Positions 1 through 10,298 of a stretch of DNA of 64,000 nt are shown here, piece after piece. Every line of letters starts with the position of its first letter. Position 1 is the first letter of the stretch. The stretch spans positions 78,280,948-78,344,947 of the forward strand of contig OY754464.1 in assembly GCA_963575645.1 (NCBI GenBank), given 5' to 3'. The position numbers were made by a program, and so were the translations under genes. This stretch comes from Xanthostigma xanthostigma. Taxonomy: Eukaryota; Arthropoda; Insecta; Raphidioptera; Raphidiidae. The notes beneath the pieces are model-generated. The model searched no databases. It was not told the DNA's origin and saw nothing but the letters and a program-made list of their open reading frames with translations.

Positions 1-547
1 AAACGCGTAAGGTGCACATAGGGAAATTAGCATTGGGAAAAAATACTTGGATCAGAGTTAGCCATGACTGCATTAATTGTTATTTCTATTGAATTATCGT
101 GGTAATCTTGAGGATTTCTATTTTATTTTGATTTATTTTTATTTTTCTTGGCTTTTTTAATAATAAAAAGCTCTTAAATCATTTTAATTTTTTTGTACAA
201 AAATAAAACAAGAAAACAACTCCATCTGTTTGGAAACATTTCATTCAAAAATTGTCTGACTGGTATGACGTATGCGCGTTGGTAAAACAGTGACCCAATG
301 TCTTTAGGTTCAACACGAATAGGCGGAGATATTTGATTTCGCACCATATTAAAGTATTTTTGTGAATTTAATGTCCCATTAACAAAAAAAAGTCCGATTA
401 TGTTGTAATCATTTGAATATTTTCTTCGGTAGTATACACAATCATTTTGCAAAAGAATATTATCTGTCAAATTGAAAAACAAGATTTCAAGGCTCACTCT
501 GATCCAGTGTTAATTTCCCTATGTGCACCTTACGTGTTTACATACTC
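1..547. mobile_element. Mariner-type non-autonomous element, copy A (left end cut by window edge)
   Basis: The start (AAACGCGTAAGGTGCACATA) and the end around 500-547 are inverted copies of each other, giving long terminal inverted repeats (TIRs). Two complete copies at 43648-44219 and 52934-53506 show that the full element starts CAGTATGTAAAC and is flanked by TA, the target duplication of the Tc1/mariner superfamily. Copy A lacks about nine terminal bases because the window begins inside it. Its right end reads CATACTC instead of CATACTG. The interior holds a decayed transposase fragment on the minus strand, so this is a deletion derivative of an autonomous element. Confidence 0.85.
174..497 (-). 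pseudogene. Mariner-like transposase fragment
   Basis: This 107-residue reading frame resembles the central and C-terminal-central part of insect mariner-like DDE/D transposases. It has a block around residues 33-58 (IIGLFFVNGTLN, then KYFNMVRNQI) and a VRQFLNEMFPNRW block near residues 80-92. In the family these flank the second catalytic aspartate in a QDGAP-like motif. Here that stretch reads FYQRAYVIP, so the aspartate is gone. The N-terminal DNA-binding domain and everything after the RW are missing, and the frame then runs into AT-rich sequence. It cannot encode an active enzyme. Related decayed copies lie in the elements at 43648-44219 and 52934-53506. Confidence 0.75.
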
Positions 548-1397
548 TATATTTGCGTCATAAATAAGATAGACAATGCTTATTTTCGATCATACTGTAT
601 AGACTTTTCCAAAAATGGTGCCAAAGCGTTTAGGAGGGTATGAAACGTCGAGATATTTTGGCCCGACCCCTAGGTCCCGCCATCCGACCGACGCCAATAG
701 TGTAAGTGCCTTATGGCAAATACACTAATAATGGAATTTTAGAGCGCAGTCCCATGTAACTACTCTTTGTTACACCTTGTTTATGGCTTGTCATTAAAGT
801 GTAGATCGCTTTAACAAGTCTGACTAGTTACAGTCTATTCTGTATGTGACGCTTATTAAGTAAAATTATTGTCTGGCGTTCTCCTCCGTATTACGAGGTC
901 TTGGCTTGATACCAGACAAGGTCATCGAGTTACAATGCGCTTTTATTAGTCTATCCAAATCTATAACGCATGCAAGGGAATGTGTCAAATACCACAGTTT
1001 CTATTTCTATATATATATTAGTCTAAGAGCCGAACCTAAATCGACCTTCACCGAGCTGATAATAGAATGAAACATATTTTATCATGAATTAGAAAATATA
1101 TTAAAAATGGGTTTGCTAAAAAAATCCTGGACAGACTATTTTTAATTATTTTTTAAAAAATGATTTTTTATTAAATGATGCAACATCAAGATAATAAGAA
1201 AATTTTATCCTGACTTGAAGTATAAAACGTATAGAATGTGCAGCCGTTGGGTTGTCTATTATTTACCTGGGCAAACTACTGGGTTGTCAGGTATAAACAG
1301 GTATGTCGATGCAAGTTACTTTCACTTGATTGGATAATAAGATTTTAATTTTGACGCGCGTGGACGTGTGTGACAGAGAGATCCGAGGTAAGTAAAA
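548..1397. other. No recognised feature
   Basis: No convincing gene, TIR or tandem repeat was seen. A short AT microsatellite occurs near 1008-1020. The sequence does not match any repeat family seen elsewhere in the window. Confidence 0.4.
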
Positions 1398-1512
1398 CTA
1401 CAAAGTTTACAAAAAAAATTTAACGAACCTTTCTTGAAAAAATAAACAAAATAATAATCCGTTAAGAAAAGTATATTTTTGACCTAAACTAGTATACCAT
1501 TCCCCACTTGTA
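1398..1512. repeat. Deletion derivative of repeat family X
   Basis: It contains the blocks TTTCTTGAAAAAATAAA, an ATCCGTTAAGAAAAGTAT-like block and GACCTAAACTAGTATACCA, ending near CCCCACTTGT. The same blocks appear in the same order in the larger copies at 3282-3806 and 18862-19342. The middle is deleted here. Confidence 0.6.
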
Positions 1513-2228
1513 GAACACTAGTTTCATATCCAGTGGTTTTGGGTTTTTTTACTGTAATTCCGCGTATTTTCCGTTCGTAATTGATGTAGCGTGATATTTC
1601 TTACATAACCATTGCACTACGCGTTTACGATCCACTCTTATAGAATCGCTAATTGGAAAAATGCATGCAAATTACATCAGTGCATTACAGCTGACGTAAT
1701 AACTAACAAAAATTCTCATAATGTTGTACCAACATATTATGTTCTTAAGAGTACGTTCATATATTATGTACTATGTATGCAGATCAATGAACACAATTGT
1801 ACTAGTTTGAAGACGCGGAAATTAAAGGCCTTCACAAACCAACGCGGCCATAAGACGCTCGCGGTCGTGCAGGTACGGTGCAGACTGCAGCGTGAAGACA
1901 TGAAGGTGTTTAGACTAGTGATGTGTCTATATGACTCTTTATTAGGAGCTGGCTCCGTGCGCTCCGCTCACTAAATAGAGTCACTCAGAGTGAGTCGTTC
2001 GAAGGAGCGACACTAGACAGTACGCACTACACAAGAGTGCAGATTGCAGAGGTGTGAACTGTCATCATACATGCTCAGGAGTCATGTAGCATTGCACAAT
2101 GCACAGCACAATACACACCTCAGCTCTGAGCTCATTTTAATATGATTCTGATCTTATATTATTCGCATTTTGGTAAACTTTGTTGTGTTGATCCTCTGGG
2201 GCAAATGGTTTTCAAAATAAAAAACAAG
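1513..2228. other. No recognised gene
   Basis: A 120-codon open frame at 1612-1974 has no recognisable motif. Around 1917-2020 there are short inverted pieces (GAGTCACTCAGAGTGAGTC) and a TAGTGATGTGTC string that resembles the end of the ATCCG-rich repeat near 13320. This could be a decayed hAT-type end. Confidence 0.3.
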
Positions 2229-2238
2229 TTTTTTAAAC

Positions 2239-2272
2239 GACGTTTCGTCGACTGGTGTATCGACCTCTTCAG
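2239..2272 (-). ncRNA. Hammerhead ribozyme-like motif (Penelope-type)
   Basis: Read on the minus strand, the core CTGAAGA (2272-2266) fits the hammerhead box CUGANGA. It is followed by a perfect 5-bp stem II, GTCGA with TCGAC, enclosing an 8-nt loop. The box GAAA and the conserved CGTC (2246-2239) come next, supplying the GUC cleavage triplet. The closely spaced GAAAC-GUC, with almost no helix III, is the arrangement described for hammerheads of Penelope-like retroelements, thought to act as dimers. Five more motifs of this form occur in the window. Activity is inferred, not shown. Confidence 0.6.
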
Positions 2273-2448
2273 GCTTTTAATGAAGTTATGTACTATTAGT
2301 ATGGTACTCACTACGATAAATGTTTGCAATATAAAGGTGCCAAATACGATTTTAAAAAATAAAACATAATCTGAATGGAATTTAACAGTTTTTCATTATT
2401 ACCTAATATATATATATAAAATTTCATCTATGAATTGAAAATTAATAA

Positions 2449-2553
2449 GGTAAAAGATCCGCCAAAAACTAACGGATACGGATCCTTCTTCTCCCACGGA
2501 TATCCGCGGATACGGATAGTATCCGTATCCGGATATCCGGCACTTCACTAATA
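2449..2553. repeat. ATCCGTATCCGCGGATA-rich repeat
   Basis: This is a dense run of CGGATACGGATCC, ATCCGCGGATACGG and GGATATCCGG blocks, largely self-complementary, ending GGCACTTCACTA. A second copy is at 13229-13325 and ends GACACATCACTA. The shared terminal string suggests the edge of a DNA transposon, possibly hAT, but no target duplication was found. Confidence 0.5.
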
Positions 2554-3055
2554 CCTACGTGTATATAAAATAAGGATCACAATATATACATAAGGGCTGC
2601 GTCAAAAAAAGGTTTCTTTTGATACCTAGTTTTCCGAGCGTCAAGGTTGGCCTAACCCCTTAAGCACTAAGCAGGACAAAGTGGTCTCACATAATAGAAA
2701 GAAGGAGAGACAGAGAGAAAAACGATTGTTTTGTCATTTCAAATGCAAAAGTGCAGTATTATTATTGAATATGACCTTCAAACAGTGTATTTTACACTAT
2801 AACGAAGTAACCAAATTAGTAATAAATTATAATATTGTTTACCGTCTGTCTAAAAATTCAATTAACACTTTATCATAATATGCATTTTAAATTGAAACAT
2901 TTTCAATAAATATGCATATTTACAAAATCAATGAGCTCTTCAAAATGTAATACTGTTTTTCTAACCAGGTTTTACGAAAACAATGTTCTAAAATGAATTG
3001 TTTCTAATCGGCGATTTTTAATTAAGCACTTACGAATATAATTAATAAATCTTTA
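2554..3055. other. No recognised feature
   Basis: AT-rich sequence with no supported gene or repeat. Confidence 0.4.
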
Positions 3056-3281
3056 ACATTTAAATGTAATACAACTAAAAGAAAATTTGTGTCAAGTCTC
3101 TATTTTCTCAAAAATATAAAATTAACTATTTGAAAAAATAAATAGAAGAAGCCGTTATGAAAAGTATACCATTATTAAATAAAAAATTTCAGCCAATTGG
3201 GCGACGGGGCCATTCCAACTTCAAGAATGTTGACATAATATGATTATAATAAAGAAAATAAAATTTCTGATATCGTGCTAG
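3056..3281 (+). repeat. Helitron-like family 2 relic (3' end at CTAG)
   Basis: The stretch GCCAATTGGGCGACGGGGCC, then CATTCCAACTTC, then TTTCTGATATCG, ending GTGCTAG with T following, matches the copies at 18736-18861 and, inverted, 8593-8773. Those copies end with a GC hairpin and GGGTAATGGCTAG. In this copy the hairpin is deleted. It is directly followed by the same family X sequence as the copy at 18862. Confidence 0.55.
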
Positions 3282-3806
3282 TATTCAATATATTTGCTAT
3301 TCGTTGCCATGGTTACCTATACATTATATGTTCCACGTCATGTAAATATTAATCAAAGCATGCCGAACTGTTTATTTCTGACAGATCCATAAAACAAAAG
3401 AGCGTCTGATTTTTTTTATTTTCAAAATATTTCTGAAACTATAAAGTTTAGAAAAAAAAACTTTTAACGAAACTTTCTTGAAAAAATAAATAGAATAATA
3501 AGACGTTATGAAAAGTATACCATTATTATATAAAAAACACCTTTTTAGCATATATCTCTTCTGCGCATGCGCCGATTTTCCCCAAAAACAATAGGACTCT
3601 TCATATTTGCATACCAAACATCCTCCCAAAATTTGGTTTCAATCCGTTCATCCGTTTGACCTGTATCGTGTTCACAGACTAACAGCCGCACAGAGTTTTT
3701 CCAAAAATATTTTTGGATTCGGATTACCTCAAAACGAAAAGATATTGTAAAATTTTGAAAGGTGATTTTTGACCTAAACTAGTACCATTTCCTACTTGTG
3801 GGTTGG
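3282..3806. repeat. Repeat family X
   Basis: It begins TATTCAATATATTTGC and ends near CTACTTGTGGGTTGG. It contains the block CCAAACATCCTCCCAAAATT, which recurs inverted in the tandem-repeat elements at 5090-6600 and 23350-24772, and one TGCGCATGCGCC palindrome at about 3564. The best sibling is 18862-19342. No coding capacity is visible. Confidence 0.65.
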
Positions 3807-3997
3807 AATATCAACTGTCATTTAGATGTCGTTTCCATAACAAGCCTATTACAGTTTAGCTAATAGTCGCGAACAGCTGTCATTCGTGTTTTTACGTCTA
3901 ACCTCAAAGCTGCTTGCTTGGAATTTATCTGTGTTTTTATGTAATTAAAAACTAATTAATTAATTAATGTATTTAATAAGCGTACTTACGACCGAGG

Positions 3998-4843
3998 CAG
4001 GGCCGTAACGTGGATTTTGTGGGCCCTGGACAAGACCTTCAAATTGGGCCCCCTCAATAAAGAAAAAATTGAGAAAAAACTTCCCATGGTTATAGTTCCT
4101 GTTTTTTCACATTTTTAAAGTTTAGTAGGTAGGTATATCACTTAATAAATAAACACAAAATAAGGAATCTTTAAATTGGTACTGTCCATATTTTTTGTAA
4201 TTTTTTTTTTATTTTATATTTATGACGAAAAAAGAATTAAAAATTTATTTAAATTGCATTCTTCTTGCTTTTTTCTCCGCAAACTCATCAATTATATTAT
4301 TAAAATCTATTTCTTGCGCTATGTTAGATTCAATTGATATAATAGACAGGTTCGACAAACGCTGTTGTGAGAGCGACGATCTTAAATAGTTTTTAATTAA
4401 CTTCAGTTTACTAAAACTTCTCTCGCAAGAAGCGGTTGTGACTGGTAGGGTTAGAAATATTTTTAAAGGCAACAACGATGTTTTGGTACGATTCGACTAA
4501 TTCGAAATCATGTATACCGATGAAGCAGATGACATCGATGACAGTTAAGTTAGTTTAATCCAAGATTAAGTGTTAATCTTGTTTTATAATACCGGGCCTA
4601 AGTATTGAGAATTAAATAAATATGTTTTTTTTAAATAAAAATTCTAAAAGCTTATTCTGGCTTTTTTGGGCCCCGTCTATCTGAGCCACCAGTGGTGTTA
4701 CTTATATATGTGATTTGTAATATTCATTAAAATACGAATGAAAATAATTGAGATAATTTTTATCGGGGTCTTCTTGGGCCCCTCCGGGGCCCCCCTGTGC
4801 CCTGGGCAAGTGCCCCTATTGCCCCTGCCTAGTTACGGCCCTG
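3998..4843. mobile_element. hAT element with 8-bp target duplication
   Basis: The termini CAGGGCCGTAAC and GTTACGGCCCTG are inverted repeats. They are flanked by the direct repeat GACCGAGG (3990-3997 and 4844-4851). An 8-bp duplication and CAGGG-type ends are diagnostic of the hAT superfamily. The interior contains a hAT C-terminal dimerisation domain relic on the minus strand (4245-4475), so this is an internally deleted copy of an autonomous element. The intact TIRs and duplication suggest a fairly recent insertion. Confidence 0.9.
4245..4475 (-). pseudogene. hAT transposase C-terminal (hATC) fragment
   Basis: The 76-residue frame matches the hAT dimerisation region. It reads LPLKIFLTLPVTTASCERSF, then SKLKLIKNYLRSSLSQQRL, then LSIISIE, ending in a basic acidic tail (DEFAEKKARRMQFK) and a stop. 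In the family this C-terminal block contains the conserved serine-glutamate-arginine-serine-phenylalanine segment, present here as CERSFS. The zinc finger and the RNase H-like catalytic core are missing, and the remaining element is far too short to hold them. It lies within the hAT element at 3998-4843, transcribed toward its left end. Confidence 0.85.
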
Positions 4844-4861
4844 GACCGAGGTATGAAGAAA

Positions 4862-4987
4862 AATAGTATACACCACACTGGCCGAAAGTTTGATATCCTT
4901 GCACTGCGCGTCATAATGCTCTCGGGCATCATGTAGCGCAGTGCAAGAATATCAAACTTTTGGTTCTTATGGTGTAATATACTATTA
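4862..4987. repeat. Small foldback MITE
   Basis: The arms AGTATACACCACACTGGCCG...AAGTTTGATATCCTTGCACT and their inverse form a hairpin of about 45 bp per arm, with mismatches toward the ends. One arm of the same family recurs at 21028-21120. It sits just outside the hAT element at 3998-4843. Confidence 0.65.
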
Positions 4988-5089
4988 CCAAACATCACAA
5001 GAAAAACACACTGAATAATTATGAGAAACAATAATAAAATAGATTTACGTTATTTATGCAGACGAAACTGCAGTAACAGATTATTCTGG

Positions 5090-6600
5090 TTTTTAGGGTT
5101 CCGTACCCGAAGGGTGCTCAAACGGGACCCTATTACTAAGCCTCCGCTGTCCGTCTGTCTGTCCGTCTGTCTGTCAGCGGGCTGTATCTCAAGAACCGTA
5201 ATTGGTAGAGAGTTGAAATTTTCACAGAGTGTGTATTTCTATTGCCGCTAGAACAACAAATAATTAAAAACCCCCCAAAACTCCCAAAAGAGGAGCAAAC
5301 TAAGTTTTTTGCTTATAATTCGCTCAATTTAAATCAGATCGTTTCGAGACCTGTCTTAAACGAAAGAGGAGAAAATTTTACATAGATTTTGTATAACAGA
5401 ATTCGTCGAAACACTTTTTTTGTACAGCTTTATATAGAAATATAATGTATAAATTCAATTTTGTCTAATCCATAGCATACACGGAGATCGTCTGTCTTCG
5501 TTTGTTGCATAGTGTACTATGGGAATTTAAATATTGCGTATGTTTTGTCTTAAAAAAAAAGATTGCATTTGTTCAAAAACGAATGTCATTTCAAATATTA
5601 GTCAGTCTTTTGACATTAGTATTTTTATGCAACGCCTTCTGAGTTAACGATTTGAATAACTAATTTTAATTATTAGAACATATTGCTTTGACAGATGCAA
5701 ACGTCATTTTTTACATTTTTTACCATTCCAACACCATGGATGAGCGGAATGAAACCAAATTTTGGGAGGATGTTTGATATGCAAATATGAAGAGGCCTAT
5801 TGTTTTTCAGAGACGTCGGCGCAAGCGCAAAAGAAATATATATTATAATGTTGTTTTTATAAGATAATAGTATACTTTTCATAAAGGCGTATTATTTTGT
5901 TTTACAGGAGTTTTGTAAAATAAATTTTTGAAAAAAATCGGCGCATGCGTAGAAGAAATATATACTATAAGGCTGTTTTTTATATAATAACGGTATACTT
6001 TTCATTACGGTTTATTATTCTATCTATGTTTACAAAAGTTTTGTAATTTTTTTGGGAAAAATTGGCGCATGCGCAAAAGAAATATATGCAATAACGTTGT
6101 TTTATATAATAATAGTATATATTTCATAATGGTTTATTATTCTATTTTAAAAGAAAGTTTTGTAAAAAGTTTTAGGGGGAAAGGCGGCGCATGCGCAGAA
6201 GAGATATGTGCTATAACATTGTTTTTATATAATAATGGTATACGTTTCATAATGGTTTAATATTCTAAAGTTTTGTATTTTTTTTTTTTTTGGGAAATCG
6301 GCGCATGCGCAACAGAGATATTTGCCATAACGTTGTTATTTGATATAATGGTATATTTATCAAAACCTTATATTATTTTATTCTACAAGAAATTTTTGTA
6401 AAAAAAGTGTTTATAATATAAAAACGCCGGGGTGATATATGTAAAATTTGACGCCTTGAAATTCTTGAACTACTTGCATACTCCCACTGGTTACATATTG
6501 TTATAGCGCCTCTTTTGTTTCTTTTACAAAAGTATTTAAAAAGTACATAGTGTACGGAACCCTTCGTGTGCGAGTCCGACTCGCACTTGACCGGTTTTTT
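5090..6600. mobile_element. Lepidopteran-type dispersed repeat with internal tandem array
   Basis: The head reads TTTTAGGGTTCCGTACCCGA and the tail TGTACGGAACCCTTCGTGTG followed by an ACTTGACCGG close, so GGGTTCCGTAC appears inverted near both ends. From memory this head and tail are very common in moth and butterfly genomes. Blocks at 5300-5700 are shared with 23580-23960. The centre is a tandem array (5812-6400). No protein is encoded. Confidence 0.65.
5812..6400. repeat. About 120-bp tandem array, each unit with a GCGCATGCGC palindrome
   Basis: Five units start near 5818, 5940, 6064, 6185 and 6300, so the period is about 115-124 bp. Each opens with a form of GGCGCATGCGCAAAAGA followed by ATAACGTTGTT-, TATAATAATGGTATAC- and TTTATTATTCTA-type blocks. 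The array at 24045-24440 is the same satellite in a different element. Confidence 0.8.
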
Positions 6601-6797
6601 TATAAAACCGCACTGTTAAATATTCACTTAACCACTGATATAATATTTTTAGTAATTTGTAATTTAAAGAAAGTCAATTACGTAACAATTTCAAGAGATC
6701 GAAATACGTTATTCAATGCACAAAAATATTAAAGAGTCCCTCAAACAATCTCTATTTTATGTCAATAATATTACTAGCTGAAGCCCGCCACGCGTTA

Positions 6798-7123
6798 TAG
6801 TCAAAGTGCCCGTCTGACACCTCGAATATGTCGACCATATTCGAGGTGTCAGACATTTTAAATGGTTCATGTTATTTGTCAGAGAACATTATTTTAGCGT
6901 TTTGGTTGAAGTTTTTAAGCTATCCAATTAAAAAAACAAACAGTATCTATAAATTTTTACATGCCGTCAAAACGACATCTTTCGGAAAGTTTAGAGGGAA
7001 AACGCCCCAAAATCAAGGAAAGTCATAGAGGAAATAGGTGTCAGACTAGGCCTAATGAAGCCATATACAAAGTTTGGGGAGAGTATGTATCAATAAAATT
7101 TTTGCCGACGGGCACTCTGGCTA
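6798..7123. mobile_element. TIR element with GTGCCCGTC ends
   Basis: The ends TAGTCAAAGTGCCCGTC and GACGGGCACTCTGGCTA are inverted repeats, with a TA at each side that could be a target duplication. Just inside the left end lies a short palindrome, CTCGAATATG with CATATTCGAG (6822-6846). A larger relative, rearranged into a hairpin, is at 20512-21010. Confidence 0.65.
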
Positions 7124-7615
7124 TTACAGTAGCTCAGTCAAAGCGTAAAAATACACTTAAAAAAAAACTAGCATACCTACAAGTTTTGCAAAATACTTTG
7201 TAATACTTTGTATTTCAAATTAAGAAAGTTTGTTTCGGATTATGCATACTTTTGCACTCTATTATTAGAAGTTGCATTTTTGCGATGTTTGAAACGTGTT
7301 AATGAATTCATCTTTCAAAGCGACCTCAACTGTTTGCCAATCTTTTAAAATGCAGCAAACAGTATCCGACGTGCAGTCAAAAAATTTTGGGACCTTTGCG
7401 GCTAACTGAAAAATTACATAATTCTATTGAAGTGTTAATGATACTTGCACCCAAGGGCGTAGATATGGGGGGTAAAGGGGGTAATTACCCCCAGGATCAT
7501 AATAATAAAAAAGTAAAACTAAAAATAATACGAATAAAATTTAAAAATACTTTTTGAAAAGGACTTTGTAAAGTTTGGGATATTTTACCCCCCCCCCACC
7601 AAGAAAAAATAAAAT
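7124..7615. other. No recognised gene
   Basis: A palindromic GGGGGTAATTACCCCC string occurs near 7478, in a stretch resembling the end of a decayed DNA transposon. Nothing else is supported. Confidence 0.35.
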
Positions 7616-7862
7616 TAAAAGAGCAAACTGTAGATATAATACCTACTCCATGTTTATAGGTTTAGATATCATGATCTATGTTGCGGCCATTATTATTTTA
7701 TTAGGCGAATAAATATTTATACCCTCGAAGTAAGACAGAATAGATTTATACCTGCTGTAAACATATTTAGATTTGGTGAATTGAATTATCGCTATTTATT
7801 CGGAGTAATAGCTACCTGTAGAACAAATCAACCGAATAAATAACTATACTTACGTTCGGTGA
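7616..7862 (-). repeat. Dispersed repeat, inverted relative to 29655-29893
   Basis: The blocks GAGCAAACTGTAGATATAAT, ACCCTCGAAGTAAGAC and AACCGAATAAATAACTA are matched in reverse complement at 29655-29893. Both copies are about 240 bp. No TIR or coding sequence is seen. Confidence 0.65.
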
Positions 7863-7871
7863 ATAATGCCA

Positions 7872-8197
7872 TCTATACTATAATATATAAAGCTGAAGAG
7901 TTTGTTTGTTTGGTTTAACGCGCTAATCTCAGGAACTACTGGTTTGAATTGAAAAAAAATTTTTTTGTTGGATAGCCCATTTATTGAGGAAGGCTATAGA
8001 CTATATAATATCACGCTACGACCAATAGGAGCGGAGCATCAATGAAAAATGTTGCAAAATGTAACTCAAAATTTCCGCCCGACAACGGTAATTTCGATCA
8101 TCATGAAATTTGGACACAACATTCATCTCGGTAAACTAAGATGAATGTGCGTACTCATTTTCTTTTGCACCCAGGTAAAACCGGGCGGGACCGCTAG
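7872..8197 (+). mobile_element. Helitron, short non-autonomous copy
   Basis: It starts TCTATACTATAATATATAAA after an A and ends GGGACCGCTAG before a T. This fits Helitron rules (5' TC, 3' CTRR, insertion between A and T, no target duplication). The 3' end carries a short hairpin, CAGG/CCGGG here and CCCGG/CCGGG in better copies, about 10 nt before CTAG. At 326 bp it has no coding capacity. Confidence 0.8.
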
Positions 8198-8592
8198 TAC
8201 TATATTATAAATCTTTTGATTCTTCCTAATTCGTTCCTTTAATGAAATGCAACAAAAATCGTTAGCAGACAAATTACAGTAACTGTTGCAACATTGCACA
8301 CTACTTATAATGTAGTTACTTTACTTTTTGAGATCTTTTATTTACGTGATGTACCGAGGCTCATGCAGGTCAAAATCCCAATTAGGACGCGTTCCAAGTT
8401 AAAAATAGTTCACAGGCACGATATCATTTATAATAAAATAAGACTGTTTGTTTACCGGTTAAATCTAAACACTTCTAAATTAAGCCTATTATCCACAACT
8501 ATTCGGTGCTCACTCACTGCTCTCTCCTTTTGCGTATATTCGTCATTTAATTTATATTATCTCATAAAAAATAGCAAGTATCATATTGATTA
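8198..8592. other. No recognised feature
   Basis: The open frame at 8294-8596 has no recognisable motif. It runs into the Helitron-like end at 8593 and is probably chance. Confidence 0.35.
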
Positions 8593-8773
8593 CTAGCCAT
8601 TACCCGCGTCACCTCACGCGATATCAGAAATTTAATTTTTTTTATTATAATCAAATGTCAAAATTTTTGAGGTTGGAATGGTCCCTTCGCCCAATTGGCT
8701 GGAATTTTAAATTAAAAAATATCATAAAACAGTTTATAAATAAAATTGTTCTGTCCAATATGAAAATAAATAT
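8593..8773 (-). mobile_element. Helitron-like family 2, 3' end
   Basis: Read on the minus strand it ends in a hairpin (CGCGTGAGGTGACGCG) followed by GGTAATGGCTAG and a host T at 8592. This is a Helitron-like 3' terminus. The body (CCAATTGGCTGGAATTTTAA) is shared with 18736-18861 and 3056-3281. An LTR interrupts it at 8774, and its sequence resumes at 9423. Confidence 0.65.
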
Positions 8774-9422
8774 TGTTGTGTACCCTGATGGGACGCCTAT
8801 GGAATTCGGTAGAAACTACTAGTACAACAATGGAAACAGGTAAAGAACACCCGACCTTGGAGAGACACACATACATGTAAAGGAAAGGAACTCGGTGCGT
8901 AAAGCAGGTAGCGAAGTTAGACCCGATTTCTTAGAATCTCGATGCGTGGAGAACATTCTAGAAGCATGGACTGAAAACTATAAAAAGGCGAGCAGAGTGA
9001 GCAAGTGGGGCAGTCAGTTATTGGAGCTGTTCGTTGTGTTGACACAGTGCTCTGGCATTACTACATAAATTATTCAGTTATACTGTGAAAATAAATAACT
9101 TCAGTGAGTGCAATTTATATAAATCTGTTTAAATAACTTTTTGTAAATACAAGTGTGAATCAGCTACTGTACTAGCTAAACTTTGTGTTGTGTTCCTGTG
9201 TTGTAGTAAACATTTTGTGTATATAATTTAGTGACTCTATATTCTCTGTTACTTAGTCTTTTATTTTTTTATTATTTAGAACTATTAGTTTTGTTTCTGT
9301 AAACGTTATTATTTCTGTTAAGTTAAAGAAGTACGCTTTCGTTTGTGTGTTTTACTGTTTTGTTAAACATTTATTATTGCAAATAAATAATTTCCGCCAC
9401 GGACAACAGCAGTTTTGTTACA
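8774..9422 (+). mobile_element. Solo LTR
   Basis: It starts TGTTGTGTACCC and ends GCAGTTTTGTTACA, with TG...CA ends. It is flanked by ATAT on both sides (8770-8773 and 9423-9426), consistent with a 4-bp integrase duplication. A TATAAAAA box at 8979 lies 35 nt before an arthropod initiator TCAGTT at 9014, marking U3/R. AATAAATAA strings and a T-rich U5 follow. No internal region or second LTR is nearby. Related 3' ends are at 12533, 29335 and, inverted, 43533. The 39 bp following the LTR is also present just upstream (8719-8757), which is unusual. Confidence 0.7.
8979..9019 (+). promoter_or_regulatory. LTR core promoter (TATA plus initiator)
   Basis: TATAAAAA at 8979-8986 and TCAGTT at 9014-9019 have spacing typical of an insect RNA polymerase II core promoter. 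Confidence 0.55.
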
Positions 9423-9877
9423 ATATCATAAAACAGTTTATAAATAAAATTGTTCTGTCCATTTAAATAAATATTGTACTGAATTGATTTTCGAAACGTT
9501 GGCCACAAGCGATACTCTGGTAAAGCTTATTTTTCAATTGTTCCTCAACCAAATAAATCTCTTTTCTCACGGAAAACCAAGAGATCCGGCTCAGGTATTA
9601 TTTTTATCTTCTGTTATCAAATACCTTTGACATAAGTTCTCACGTAACAATGTAAGTAACGGGTCTTAATGTGAGTTTTTTTACGAATCAGGATATCCGT
9701 GAATTAAGAATATTTCACCTACAGTCTACACCAACCCAAAAGCTCATTAACCCCGCGAAATAGGCAGGCAGCTTGTGTCTGAATAATCACATCCAATTTA
9801 CATCCGTAACTGGCGGAACATATTCAAACCAGCGATCAACAATTGGTGGTCTTTGGGCAAAACTCCATATTTAACAA
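9423..9877. other. Continuation of Helitron-like DNA, then unassigned
   Basis: 9423-9480 repeats 8719-8779 (ATATCATAAAACAGTTTATA and beyond). A TTCGAAACGTTGG string at 9487 resembles the tail of a Penelope hammerhead but lacks the CUGANGA box. The rest is unassigned. Confidence 0.4.
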
Positions 9878-10200
9878 TGTTACAAACTCGATACAGAAGT
9901 TCGTGAGAAAATAATTGACTTGTCATTCTAACAAAGACACACCGATTGTAGTGGAAGACAACAATCAGCTTGATTGTTGTTTCAACAATAGGCGTAGGTA
10001 AAAAGAGCTTTGTTGCCAAATTCAAGACAACAATGAAAGCAACAAAGGAAAGAACTATCCAGCGCCTATATAAACCACGGGATAGCGTAGTGGAGAGACA
10101 GTCACACAGTGTCCCTCATCGAGTGATACATAAATTCGACATAAATTAACAGTCAGTACTGAGGTAACTGCTGAAATAAGTAGTTTAACATAAATGATCT
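9878..10200 (+). mobile_element. Partial LTR, second copy
   Basis: TGTTACAAACTCG at 9878 aligns with the LTR start at 29019 (TGTTACACGCTCC). Both continue to TTTCTAACAAAGA- or ATTCTAACAAAGA-like blocks. A TATATAAA box at 10067 lies about 35 nt before CAGTCACACAG. The R/U5 part (CAGTACTGAGGTAACTGCTG) is the one repeated six times at 11097-12334. The LTR breaks off near 10200, where unrelated DNA is inserted. Confidence 0.6.
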
Positions 10201-10298
10201 CCTGGGCCATATTATATTTTTATTTTTTTACGATGTATTTTTGTTTTTGCCATGTTTTTATTAACTAAAAAGAAGAAAATAAATTAAAAAAAAAATTA

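Noticed and set aside
9487-9500. TTCGAAACGTTGG string resembling a hammerhead 3' core
   Set aside because: No CUGANGA box or stem II precedes it within a suitable distance; at best a fully decayed copy.
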